From NCBI GenBank assembly GCA_914767715.1, contig OU612068.1:11158001-11222000 (forward strand): 64,000 nucleotides of DNA, read 5' to 3'. Both the position numbers and the translations under genes were made by a program. Source of the stretch: Membranipora membranacea (taxonomy: Eukaryota; Bryozoa; Gymnolaemata; Cheilostomatida; Membraniporidae). Positions 1-23,800 of this stretch are shown in pieces. Below the pieces are notes generated by a model that was not told where the DNA came from, did no database searches, and saw only the letters and a list, made by a program, of their open reading frames with translations. Positions within the stretch are counted from its first letter, which is position 1; every line of letters begins with the position of its first letter.

Positions 1-279
1 TTACGATCTCTGGTCCTCACTGTTATGGTAAGGTTGTAATTATAATTATATAATATTATATATGTTATGATGATATAATATTATAAATGTTGAAATAAAA
101 TAATATTATATATGCTATAATAATATAATATTAGATAGCAAGATAAAGATATAGATATAGCAATGTATATTATGTAATTTTATATATTTTATAATAATAT
201 AATGTTTTCATCTTATAATATAATACTATTAATGTTGCTGGGTGTGGTAGATTTCGTTCTCATCGTTCTCATCTTGCAG
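1..279. other. AT-rich non-coding sequence, probably intron
   Basis: Very AT-rich sequence with many TATAAT/ATAATA runs. It ends in a pyrimidine-rich stretch and a CAG acceptor at 271-279, so it is most simply the intron before the first recognisable exon of the gene that follows. I see no coding potential. Confidence 0.5.
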
Positions 280-3200
280 TTGTTAGAGTGCTCAACCTCT
301 ACCCGTGTTGCTGTCAGTGGTATCCCATTTTCAACCACAGCTCAATTAGAGATTGAGCTGTTATTGATAAAAGAACGCCACAACTCTTCCTATGTAAATA
401 GATCGGCTGAGTTGCTTACGTTAGGCTTAGTTCCATTTTGAAGAGATAATAATTGAACGATTGTATTCCAAGTACACGTCTGTTGTCTTCCTTGTTCTAC
501 CAGGCGACGCTAGTTGGATTCACCACAGATGAGACAGAGAAGAGAGTATTATATCAGTACTTAGCAGAGGCTTCTGTCAGGTTCCCTAAAGTTTTCCCTG
601 TTGTGTACAATCTACTGGAGACCAAAGTTATTGAGCATCTCAAATACAGGTAAGATTGTCTGATAACTTTGTATTTACAACTTGTACAGCAACGACACAT
701 TTAAGCAATTTGTAGGTCGATCAGGATATGCAGACTTATCATATCAGCTTTGTCTTATTGTCCTTTTGTTATTACTGTAATTTAGTCCGGGGGGGGGATG
801 ATTCCGGTTCGCATTCTACATACGCTCGTGCAGCTGTTACCTGGATTATTGCTGAAAAGTTTCTTCCATGTAATCATTTTGATTAAAATATGTCATGCTT
901 GCAGTTTGAAGGCTAAATATAATGTTTTGTTTTTAATTTTGACAGTCACGACCAGGTTATGTTGTGCTCAGTACAGACAATCATACAGAACATGCTGACT
1001 ATCGATATGGAGCAACAGCATAAACAGTATATGTCTCTACAGAGTAAGTAAATACACTGTATATGTCTCTACAGAGAAAGTAAATACACTGTATATGTCT
1101 CTACAGAGTAAGTAAATACACTGTATATGTCTCTACAGAGTAAGTAAATACACTGTATATGTCTCTACAGAGTAAGTAAATACACTGTATATGTCTCTAC
1201 AGAGTAAGTAAATACACTGTATATGTCTCTACAGAGTAAGTAAATACATTGTATATGTCTCTACAGAGTAAGTAAATACACTGTATATGCCTCTACAGAG
1301 TAAGTAAATACACTGTATATGTCTCTACAGAGTAAGTAAATACACTGTATATGTCTCTACAGAGTAAGTAAATACACTGTATATGTCTCTACAGAGTAAG
1401 TAAATACACTGTATATGTCTCTACAGAGTAAGTAAATACACTGTATATGTCTCTACAGAGTAAGTAAATACACTGTATATGCCTCTACAGAGTAAGTAAA
1501 TACACTGTATATGTCTCTACAGAGTAAGTAAATACACTGTATATGTCTCTACAGAGTAAGTAAATACACTGTACATGTCTCTACAGAGTAAGTAAATACA
1601 CTGTATATGCCTCTACAGAGTAAGTAAATACACTGTATATGTCTCTACAGAGTAAGTAAATACACTGTATATGTCTCTACAGAGTAAGTAAATACATTGT
1701 ATATGTCTCTATTGAGTAAGTAAATACACTGTATATGTCTCTACAGAGTAAGTAAATACACTGTATAGGTCTCTACAGAGTAAGTAAATACACTGTATAT
1801 GTCTCTGCAGAGTAAGTAAATACACTGTATATGTCTCTACAGAGTAAGTAAATACACTGTATATGTCTCTACAGAGTAAGTAAATACACTGTATAGGTCT
1901 CTACAGAGTAAGTAAATACACTGTATATGTCTCTGCAGAGTAAGTAAATACACTGTATATGTCTCTACAGAGTAAGTAAATACACTGTATATGTCTCTAC
2001 AGAGTAAGTAAATACACTGTATATGTCTCTATTGAGTAAGTAAATACACTGTATATGTCTCTACAGAGTAAGTAAATACACTGTATATGTCTCTGCAGAG
2101 TAAGTAAATACACTGTATATGCCTCTACAGAGTAAGTAAATACACTGTATATGTCTCTACAGAGTAAGTAAATACACTGTATATGTCTCTACAGAGTAAG
2201 TTATATAGTGCTGTGTGACAGTACATTCGGTGTACGTGCATAGCCAGTGAAAGCACAAGTAAGATCAACCAAAAAATCATTTGCTAGAACTTTCCCTAAT
2301 TATAAGAAAGTTTGATTGACTGTCAAGCATGTGAGCTCAAAATACCCAAATATGCATCATACTTAGCCAAAATTTAAATTATTGTGTTTTACCAATGAAC
2401 ATAAGGAAATATAAGTATCAATATAAATATGAGGAAACAAACATAAAAAATGATTGGTTATGATAATGTCTATAGATGGCCAAAATAACATGAAAATAGG
2501 GTTATTTTATGAAACTGGGAGTTGTCTGTCCAATTTCACTTTGTTGCTGGACAAAATGATTGCATATCCTTTTCTTTGCAGATATGGGATTCGGTGGTAT
2601 CAGTAGGTTTGCAGGCCAGTTCAAGGTGAGTGTTCATTTGTTGCTTAGGTGACTGGAACTGGTGCTCAGTTGAAATTTTTCATCAGCTGTGCAAACAAAA
2701 AAGTTTGAGATACTACGAGACCAAGATTAGAAAAAGCTTTGTTTGTATCTAACACATTACTTTCAAGCTTTTCCAATGATAAGAACTGAATGATTTGAAA
2801 CAAAAATTGAATATTCAAATCATGTGCATGCATGATTCATGACATAATTCATAATGAACTGATAACTCATCCAATCTGTCTATAGTGAGTTTGATTTTTC
2901 CAACCATTGTTGACCAGGAAACTTATTGTGCTTAGCTGACAATCATCTCTTGACCCAGAGCTTTTTGATGGCAAACTTTCACCAAGATCTTGGTGTGAGT
3001 TCCTCGACTTTGCTGTAGTTGATTACAGAGACAGCAGGGCTATTCTCTGTGCTAGATTTTACTTTAGCTGCTCGTTTTATGTTTGCTCTAACCTTTTCTT
3101 ATGTTAGACCAAACAAACTCCTGAGAAACGCATAAAAGATGATCAGGCGATCACCACAAATCTCCGCTCGTATAACGGGCTCGAGAATGGTGCCTGGCCT

Positions 3201-5135
3201 TGTGCTGTTCAGGTATCTCTCTCTATGATGTAAATCTGTATTAGCAATGTTCTAGAAGTGACAGAACGTAGTTTGATGTTGTTAAACCATCATGCACTAA
3301 AATTCCCTACTATCATTGGCTTTATATTGTGATATTTTAGTAACATAGAAGTTGTGTACACTTTACAGACCCCACAACACCAGGGTGGCTACTCGCGTTC
3401 CTTAGACTGCAATATAGCTGCTAGTGTTGCCATTTCTCAAGTTTTATCACTCCTGTTGACAATGCTATCACAATACCTGCTTAATTTTTGCCACAAATAT
3501 CAATTAACTTGTAACTTTCAAGCATAAAAATTGGCTACTTCAATGAGTTGTAAATGCAATAATGTTATTTCTTACTCTAAAAATATTTGAATATCATACC
3601 GCTCTTTGCATTCTGCTCTTTACGAATTAATCGTTTCATGTTTGAGTATCAGTATTAGCATCTGGCTTGTTACGTACAGTGAATTTCAGTGCACTCCACT
3701 GCTGACACCGTTGTTCCTTGCCTGAATTGACAGGAGCTATGAATTTTAGGGTCTTAGTCTGAGAACACTGTTATTGAGCAGCCCATCCAATCATACCTGT
3801 AGATAGCCTGTCTTGACAAGCTTCGTTGGTGGGGGGGAACAAACAAAGCTTAATCTCCCCGACCCCCAAACAAAGCTTGTCATGACAGGCTAACCTGTGG
3901 AGAGCTACTGCCTTGCCATGCTGTTTCTTTTCAGTCTATTTGCGCAGGGTATATTATTGAGAGTTTTGTTGTTTGCAGCACTCAAACTTCAGTGGAGCCG
4001 AGAATCTCGCTAACTGTTTAGAGGATATGGTAGAGAACTATCTCCCCGGTGATGATAAGGAATTTGACGTTAATAATCCGTATCCCAGCTCGCTAGGTAA
4101 TACGATTACTAACCCATCTCCAAACTCTCCAGGCAGCATTGTATGCTAAGGGACATAATTTGACACTTTCTATGTACGCTGAATATTAGCACATCTTGAA
4201 GGAAATCTCAATACTTTTTGATATTGTGGAAATGATCATATAAAGGGTTGATGAAGGACTTTGATTTTCAAGTGAAAAGATTGGTGTCAAATGAAACAAT
4301 AATTATCTATATTAGTTTTTTAGCATTTAATTTTGTTTGTCCATGGTGACATGTCCATGTGGCTTGATCAGTTAATATATAATAATTAATCTATTTAGAA
4401 TTGGAAATGATCATGACAAATACTGCTGACATTGTGGAAATTGTCATAAAAAACACTCATGATCAACAATTTTAATATTTTGGAAATGATCATTAAAACT
4501 GATGATAGAGAATTTGGCTGTCTTGTTCACATCTGGCCTCAATTTATCTTGGAACCATTTCTTTCCCGATGATATCTTTGTCCTCTTTTTAATTATATCT
4601 TGACTATGGTATTACTGTCTTGTTGAAAAAAAGTGAGAAAAATAATGCTTTACTGACACAAAGGGTTTAGGGTTTCCCAGTGTTTCTTGTGCTGTGGAGT
4701 CTTTTAGACTCTACATGGGAAACCTTTGCACAAGGATACTATACAACAAATTCCAAATTCTAATGTTCCTATGTTAATGTTCCTACTTTAATTTATTGAG
4801 CAAACTAGGGACAAAGGTTTTACTGTTTGTTAGCCCATCTGAGGAATTTTGCAGATCTCACCTAGCTATCCTATGCCTCTGGCCGTACTAAAAGTGCCCC
4901 AATCCTATGGAAAATATGGTGTGTGTAGCCGCAGCTTTAATGATTTTCATTAGACGCTAACAGACCATGTGTTTTTGTGTTTATAGGAATCAGTGCCTCT
5001 CTATCACTATCCAGTCTGGGAAGCCCTACTGGTTCTGAGCCATCTAGTCTTAGACCTCGACACAGTAGTCACCTGCAGTCGAGACGTACCAGCCTTCACC
5101 GCAAGTCCAGGAAGCACTCAGGCTCTTTTGACTGA
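280..5135 (+). CDS. 3' exons of an unrecognised gene (C-terminal ~257 aa)
   Basis: Seven exons join in phase: 280-393, 504-649, 946-1043, 2582-2625, 3108-3212, 3979-4096 and 4987-5135 (TGA). Each is flanked by AG and GT, and the total is 774 nt. The first half reads as helical, repeat-like protein, with stretches such as LVGFTTDETEKRVLYQYLAE and FPVVYNLLETKVIEHLKYRS followed by QVMLCSVQTIIQNMLTIDME. The second half is polar and includes an acidic patch (LPGDDKEFDVNNP). The last exon is rich in Ser, Arg and His, ending in RRTSLHRKSRKHSGSFD. This resembles the C-terminus of an ARM/HEAT-type scaffold with a disordered, phosphorylatable tail, but I do not recognise the family and give no function. 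The gene start lies outside the window, and the first listed exon may not be the first exon inside it. Exon 3 runs into a large minisatellite. Confidence is good for the exon chain and low for identity. Confidence 0.7.
1027..2201 (+). repeat. 32-bp minisatellite, about 37 copies, each carrying a 5' splice site
   Basis: A head-to-tail array with a 32-bp period. The unit reads TATATGTCTCTACAGA then GTAAGTAAATACACTG. The first unit overlaps the last ~17 nt of the exon that ends at 1043, including its donor (CAGA|GTAAGTAA), so the array looks like an expansion of this exon-intron boundary. There are 36 full units plus a partial last one, which runs into unique sequence after 2201. Variant units recur, with TATAGG for TATATG, ATGCCTC for ATGTCTC, TCTGCAG for TCTACAG and CTATTGAG for CTACAGAG. 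Confidence 0.95.
3804..3892. mobile_element. Short foldback (MITE-like) element, TAGCCTGTC family
   Basis: The 20-bp arms TAGCCTGTCTTGACAAGCTT (3804-3823) and its inverted partner (3873-3892) differ at one base. The interior has a G-run and a C-run that can also pair. Related inverted repeats lie at 5309-5342 and 45826-45909. It sits in an intron of the first gene and has no coding capacity. I infer a small non-autonomous DNA element; target-site duplication is not clear. Confidence 0.6.
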
Positions 5136-5190
5136 TATTAAATCAACACGATGGTTAAGAAAAAGTTATCGATCTAAAGGCTGAGTTTTA

Positions 5191-5196
5191 AATAAA
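5191..5196 (+). terminator. Polyadenylation signal of the first gene
   Basis: AATAAA, repeated as AATAAATAAATAAATT, lies about 55 nt after the stop codon at 5133-5135. It is the first such hexamer after the stop. Confidence 0.6.
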
Positions 5197-6147
5197 TAAA
5201 TAAATTAAAGCATATATTATATCATTACAATAGTAATTAAATTCTTTTAACAAACTACGACAATCTCTCTTCACCCTGAAATTAATTGTCTTTACTCCTG
5301 TTGTTCACTAGCCCGTCTTGACAAGCTTGTCACTACAGACTAGTGGTTCATGTTATTGTATTTTTTGACGTTTGATGTCATGTGGTAAAGTTCTGATTTT
5401 GTGATTAAGGAACACATCCTCCACGGTGCTCTGTTTTCTTTTTAATTTTTCAAGTCGTTCTGCTGTTTGTACAAAATCAAAGTCAAGTCTCTCATTTTTG
5501 TGAATATTGTGATAACATACTTCTTTGTCACTATTTTATACTTACTCATTTTTTGTCCTCATCATTATAACTGCATCAAGATACTTTTCTTATCCTGTTT
5601 ATGACAACATTGCCAACAAATTGATTTTTTTTGTACAAGATAAGTAGCAACCAACGGATTCAATTGTTTCTGAGGTTAGCCCGCTTGGTTGCAATTTGTG
5701 TTCCAATGTTGCCTTGGTCGATGGTAGTGACCCTTTATTATCAACCACATTTCACATTGATCGATAATTAAATGCTACAATCAGCAACCCGGGCAACATT
5801 TGAGCACTTAAATTTAGTTTAGTTTGCAATAGTTGTGAACTTTGGCAATAATTCACTAATACTAATTGCAGATTTTCTTTGTTATTCTCAGTCTCATAAT
5901 GTAAAATATTAGTTTAAGAATCAATTCATGGTGCAATGCAGTATTTGTGTAAAAGAGTAACATTATTTTTGTGTATTTATCCCTATATATTTCAATATAG
6001 TAACAAATTTTGTGCAATAACATGAATTGGGAGTTGTAATCTCACACTTTCCAAGTTGTAGCAACCCATATTGACACTTTTCTCAATATGCATTGATATC
6101 TATACAAAGTTTGTGTAACTCCTTCAGTAAGCTTTTATTCATCAATG
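5197..6147. other. Intergenic region between the first gene and CFAP100
   Basis: I see no coding exon. At 5309-5342 there is a compact copy of the TAGCCTGTC foldback family, almost a single hairpin. The rest is AT-rich and unique as far as I can see. Several GCAAC/GTTGC words occur, but they do not pair into convincing palindromes. Confidence 0.5.
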
Positions 6148-6160
6148 GTATCCTAGCAAC
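6148..6160 (+). promoter_or_regulatory. Candidate RFX X-box upstream of CFAP100
   Basis: GTATCC-T-AGCAAC fits the X-box pattern GTNRCC-N(0-3)-RGYAAC except at one position (T instead of R). It lies about 116 bp before the proposed CFAP100 start codon. RFX factors bind X-boxes in promoters of ciliary genes, so placement and target fit. The site could be chance in AT-rich DNA; a single mismatch in the left half-site weakens it. Confidence 0.4.
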
Positions 6161-6275
6161 TGATAAATTTACACTATGAGCTGCATTGAGTAGAAGCAGT
6201 CACATCTAGTTCAGTTGGGTTGCTTGTTGAAGTGTATTTTAATGATAGCAAAGTTTGGTGACTCCATAATACAAG

Positions 6276-18467
<12,192 letters not shown>

Positions 18468-18645
18468 ATACCCCTCCAACTCCGTAGACCTGCAGACAAT
18501 CAGAGCCCTTAATCACACAATCTCACAACGAGCTCCAGATTTTATCTGTTACATCTTTTGACATAATTTTCATTGTAGACCCAATGCTTAGAGATATTGA
18601 TTTCATTCTATTGGTCAATAACGACTGTAGACCTCATTAGCAAAT

Positions 18646-18651
18646 AATAAA
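18646..18651 (+). terminator. Polyadenylation signal of CFAP100
   Basis: AATAAA lies about 180 nt after the CFAP100 stop codon (18465-18467), within AATAATAAATAATATG. Confidence 0.55.
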
Positions 18652-20839
18652 TAATATGTAAATAACAGAAGACTTCTTTTTAGTAACAAGTGCATGTATC
18701 ATAAATCGGTCCACCATTATAATGGGCGGATTGCTGGGAATTCACGGTCCAAAACTGCTAACGGGAGCAAAATTATATAAGGGAAAATTATATATACAGG
18801 GTTTACAAGATATGACAAAAAGGAAATTGGCAGGATTTCGATTACAGGGCTAGCTAGATGTTGTTATTCAGTAGTGGATTAGTGGACAAGCTGAATAGTC
18901 ATTGGGGAGATAAACGCACAGTCACCTCAACTCACCTCAACAGTCAACCTCAATTGCGATCGTTATAACTGAATAAAAGAAGAGATTTTTATTGGGATGT
19001 TTACTCTAATCTGAGTTAATAATCTGGGCAGACACTTATATTTCTATAACGGCTATCGTCAATAAGGTTATCAGTCCCTCTTTATGCACTGGTCATTCTC
19101 CTGGCTTATGTCCAAAACAACTGTGATTGATTTGTGAGGTATATAGATAATGGATATATATTGCGACTATATTCAGACAGATCTTAGCTCTCAATAGCCT
19201 GAGGTTCTTATATTTATACACATCAAGCGGAGTTCAGTATGAGCGCCTCATAAGATTGTCAAACAGGACCGTGTCACATAGCCTCTCATATCAACATTAT
19301 AATGACATCCATCATAAAATTAATATATGTTATGTAAATATAGAGTAGGGTGCAAGAGCATGACTGCAAGTGATATAAGTCACAGGGTATAAAAAGAAAG
19401 ACAAATGCTTGGACATCATTTATTATACAAACTAAACTTCAGACACAAGCAGATTAAATCTAGATCAACATCTCAGAAGTTAAACAATACACTCATCCAT
19501 CACTGTTCAAGGTTTATTTTGGTAAGTTTCTAAATACATTACACTATTATATTGTCACAGACAGAGTAGGGATATATTTTATTAAAAACTTTTCAATTTT
19601 TTTCTTTAAAGTTCAAAAGTGACTTGATAGCAAGTTTCCAATCCAATTTCAACAGGTAGGCCTATATTATTTTTAAATTTTAACTTTTTCGGCAAAAATG
19701 GAAAAAGACATGTATTCGCTTGGTTTCAGTTATCATAGCACCATAGATTGTCTAGTATAAGTGTTTCTTGCTCGTCCCAACCATGGTTGGAAAGTGGTTG
19801 ATGATGGATCCAACAAACCTTACAGCAGTCTGTTCAAAAATAGGCTTTATACATGGTTAAAAATCAAGCCTGACGTTCAAATGAAACAATCAAAGTATTT
19901 GCCTTTTTTCTTCAGCTAGGTAACTTTACTTAGTATATTATTTCTATTATTATCTGACAACAGTGACTGAGAGTTGTGGTGGAGGGGGTTTAATTTAGGG
20001 AAATGGGCAGAAAACTCTAAAGTTGTAATACATTCCATCGATACAGGGAAACTCTGCACTGAGCAATGTCTCAAGGGTAATTACCCTGTCGCATGGTTCC
20101 TGTAGTGAGCTCTAACTCAGCGCTTTTCAAGTTGGTTTGACAATAGCTGATAATATTATTAGAGAACTAGACGAATAGATTACACCATGCGTACCTGTTT
20201 TGAATTTTGTGTGACTCTAGTGGGCTACTGGGGATGGCAAAATAAACTTCCGAAGCGAATAATTCAGTCTATTATTTGACCGAAATGACGAAGGCAACTA
20301 GTGAAAGGTTTTGTCTTATCAAAGTTTCACACAAAATACAGTACTTCGGAGTTGTCATATCCTATTCAAAGGCACTGAGCTTTGGGCTAATATAATGGGC
20401 GTGACTTATTATGTTAGTAAACAAAGACATGCGGTGTTTGTTATGGAGAAGTTCTCTCTTGTCCAATGAGCTGAAGATATTTGACACACCTCCAAAACAT
20501 TTGACCTTAAAACCAATGCATGTTGAACATCCATTGGGAAAAAGATGTTGCTATCCCATATAGGTCAATCGATTAGTATCACGCTACATTATATAGGTCA
20601 CAATGTACCACTCTTGTGTTAATTGAGTATGAACTTTGTTTACACATTCATTTCCTGTCCTGTTGTGACACGCTAGAGACATGTTTAGCTTACACTTGGA
20701 TAGGCACATCTAGATTGACTTTGCCAGTTAGCTGTCTAAGTTTACAGTGATTCACTCAGTGACAACACATTAGCAGAGATGTTTGACACCTGGACTATGT
20801 GTTGCTGAAACTCACAATGAATGCTGGTAGCCTTGAACA
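18652..20839. other. Intergenic region between CFAP100 and HDHD5
   Basis: I see no coding exon. A TATA-like word (see the separate entry at 19388) and a following GT-ending stretch may mark the HDHD5 promoter and a non-coding first exon. The remainder is AT-rich and shows no repeat that I can recognise. Confidence 0.4.
19388..19521 (+). promoter_or_regulatory. Possible TATA box and 5' UTR exon for HDHD5
   Basis: TATAAAAAG at 19388-19396 is followed by a stretch without coding potential that ends at a good donor, TTTTG|GTAAGTTT (19521/19522). The next coding exon downstream is HDHD5 exon 1 at 20840. This would fit a TATA-driven, non-coding first exon, but nothing in the sequence links the two directly and the acceptor is not determined. 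Confidence 0.2.
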
Positions 20840-23800
20840 ATGTTTAATTCTGCCAAAAAGTTACCAGAAAAAGTCCTCATCTATGGAGCTAGAGGCAATT
20901 ACAATCACAACTTTATCTTCAAGTTAGTGAACAATGGAGATACTGTTCTTCAACCAAGGTTTGCGTCCAGCTTTAGCAAGGTGCAGCAGTTTATACACAA
21001 ATGTCTTGCTTTCAGTTCGACAAATACAAACAGATCGCCAAAGGCATCTTTGCACGGTCACACCAAGCCTGTAGAAGTATTCGATCAAGACTGGAATCCT
21101 CAACGATCGGACTGTCACATCTCATTCACCAACATGAAGGAACAGGTGGGTGTATATATATATATATATATGCAATATGTAATATATGGATTTATCACAC
21201 TGACATAGAGACTACACTATTAACATGTGCTATCTCCAATCATTAGAGTCAATTTTAGTTTGAGTACCTAATTAATGAAATTGACCTCGGGTCGCCCATC
21301 AAACTCCTTCTGATAGTACTCATGCCAGTGAATTAGTTCACTCTCTATCGGTCAGAGATATAAATGCAATAGTATATCACATCAGTGTGGAGATTTGTTA
21401 CTGTTTGCTATGAACCATATTTTGGCGGGAAGGGATCTCTAACCTGTTCGATTTGTAAACATTGAAGTTGAAATACGTTATAACAAAGTGCCTACGGGTG
21501 ACTCTATATTCTATTGAACTAATTGTCTTGTCTTCCCTTCCTTCAGGTGGACTTTGGAATACTGTTTGATATAGATGGAGTGATTGGCAGGGGAGCTAAA
21601 CCTCTCTCTGCTGCAAAGCGTATGATAAAACTTCTAACAGACAAAGAAGGCAAACAGATAGTGCCGATTGCATTTTGTACCAATGGCACAGGTGTGGCAG
21701 CTGACAAAGCTAAAACTCTCACTAACTGGCTTGATGTCGAGGTAAGTACATCTGATTTTCAGATGAATTCTTTCAACAAAATTTTGGATGATAAATCTTT
21801 CAACGAACGAGTGTAGCACGTAGTTACATAGGGCCTACAGTGTGGTATCCCCTATTACCTTCTAACAGCAGTCTAAGACACAGCCAATTGTGTCGCCATT
21901 CTCTTGTCAGTAGCGCATAAACAGGTTGCCTGCCTCTTGGCAAAGTATAATCAGTGCGATGCTATGCCACCACCTTAACTGCAACTACAATGCCTTCCAT
22001 TACTTCTACCCCTTGAGCCCGCTAACAGAAAATGAAGAAATTTGGTTTGAGATCCAGCAAGACACTCACTTGTATCTAGAGTCTGGGCTAAAATTAAGAT
22101 GTAAAATCCCTCTCAGTCTTATTTCCAATACTTTTTTCAAACTTAAATTAGTACATTGAAATATTTATAAAAAAACTCCTTTCAAAATTGTGAATGCTTT
22201 TAAAGCAGTTCGGAAATTATAGTGGTGAAGCCTATTCTATTACTGTACCAAACAGCTGTATCTATAACTATAATTATATGCGATGGAAAATTCCACCATA
22301 CCCGCACATTTTTTATTTGCCTTGTAATTTGGTGCAACTAAGATAAGATTGCTTTGTAATGGAAAATCCCCAACATTGCGCTACAACAATCTTATATTGA
22401 ACCGAACATTGGTAACTGATTATAGTATGCTGTAATGTAATCTATAGTGGGTTATTACTCTACTAATACTGAGTCAATGTTCTGAACCATAGTAAACCTC
22501 CAATAGGATTTGTTTTATTGCCTGTAAACATTTTTGAAATATGACATCCCTATGACTCCATAAAATAAGTTTTATGGGGAATGTAGTCGTAGATAGGCAA
22601 TGATGAGTTAAAATACAAGTCAACTCAAGTAGGGAATGTCATTCTCAAGAATAAAATCGGTATCGCTTTGATTTTCATTTTGAAATGTTTGCGCCAGTAT
22701 GAGTTGCATCAAGTTTCCCATCATCGTGCCAACGATATCACAGAGTAGAGTAGATGATGTTGGTTTATTTGTGAGTGATGATAGACAACACAATTTACTT
22801 TATGTTATAGATAAAGCCAGATCAGATGATTGCTGCTCAAGGCCCTTTGTCAGCCTTCAGGAAGTTTCATGACAAGCGAACCCTTGTAGTTGGTCAAGGC
22901 AAACTCCAAGAGATCGCTAAAGAGTATCCTTTATAATTTGTCACTAAACCTTTGACCTTACATTGCGCCATTGTGCGTTTTTCAACATGGTTCACACTAG
23001 CCTAGACCTCGTTTGTCAGGGTCGCTTGGGTGTCTGCGAGAGGCCCTGAATAGTGAGCTTCTGTCTAGATCCCTACCACACATATGGCATAATGCCTGCA
23101 CTGCAAACAAGAATTCACATGACATGACCGAGAGCCTAGTGTAACACAGAGAAGTCTAAGCTTCTTTCCTGCTGTGTCCTTTGATACGCTATGACATCAG
23201 ACACCAAAGATAAATAAATTATCTATGGTCTCTTGTTATGTGCTAAGATCAACAATAATAGAGGGCAGGCTTGATGTTTATTGTGGTTTGAGTTATCCCT
23301 CATTAATTATATGACCTTCATAGACTGACCACAGGTAATAGGGTATAAATTTCATCAGAAAGATGAGTAGGTTTAATGTTTATTCTGATGTTACCACAAA
23401 TGAAATACCAAAATGACATTGCGAAATTAGGAAAATTTCTGACGATTTTCTCTGACTATAAACATCAACCCCTTATCCATACTGTATGCTTGAAGCATTA
23501 GTAGAACTCATATTAGCTCATCAATTATTCAAGACAGTGGCAGCATGAAACTAAAAATATAACATCCAGCACTGAATGAATGAAAATATTCTCGAAAGAA
23601 AAACATTATCAAGACAAGCATTAATACAGTTGATTTTGAATTGGTATGTTTGCTTTGCATCTTGCTTGGGTCTTACTTTGAAGGATTGATAAAAATAGTC
23701 GCCCTGTAATTGCCACTGGCACATGGTAATGAAAAAGATCAATCTTCCGCAAACTTGTTTTTCCTTCACTGACGTTTTCTTAGACTTGGTTTTACAAACA

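Noticed and set aside
1027-2201. CRISPR-like array
   Set aside because: The period is uniform with no unique spacers, and the surrounding genes are eukaryotic with introns. It is a minisatellite.
2958-2999. Possible extra exon (AGAGCTTTTTGATGGC...TCTTG|GTGTGAG) in the first gene
   Set aside because: The exons on either side already join in phase 0 and this stretch has no good polypyrimidine tract before its AG, so I left it out.
4993-5184. 63-codon open frame over the last exon of the first gene
   Set aside because: It is in a different frame from the one reached by the phase-1 splice at 4987, which ends at 5135 and gives a consistent chain with the earlier exons.
20817-20839. An upstream ATG (20817) for HDHD5
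   Set aside because: It is in a different frame from the HAD domain and its frame closes within about 40 codons; the ATG at 20840 is in phase with exon 2.
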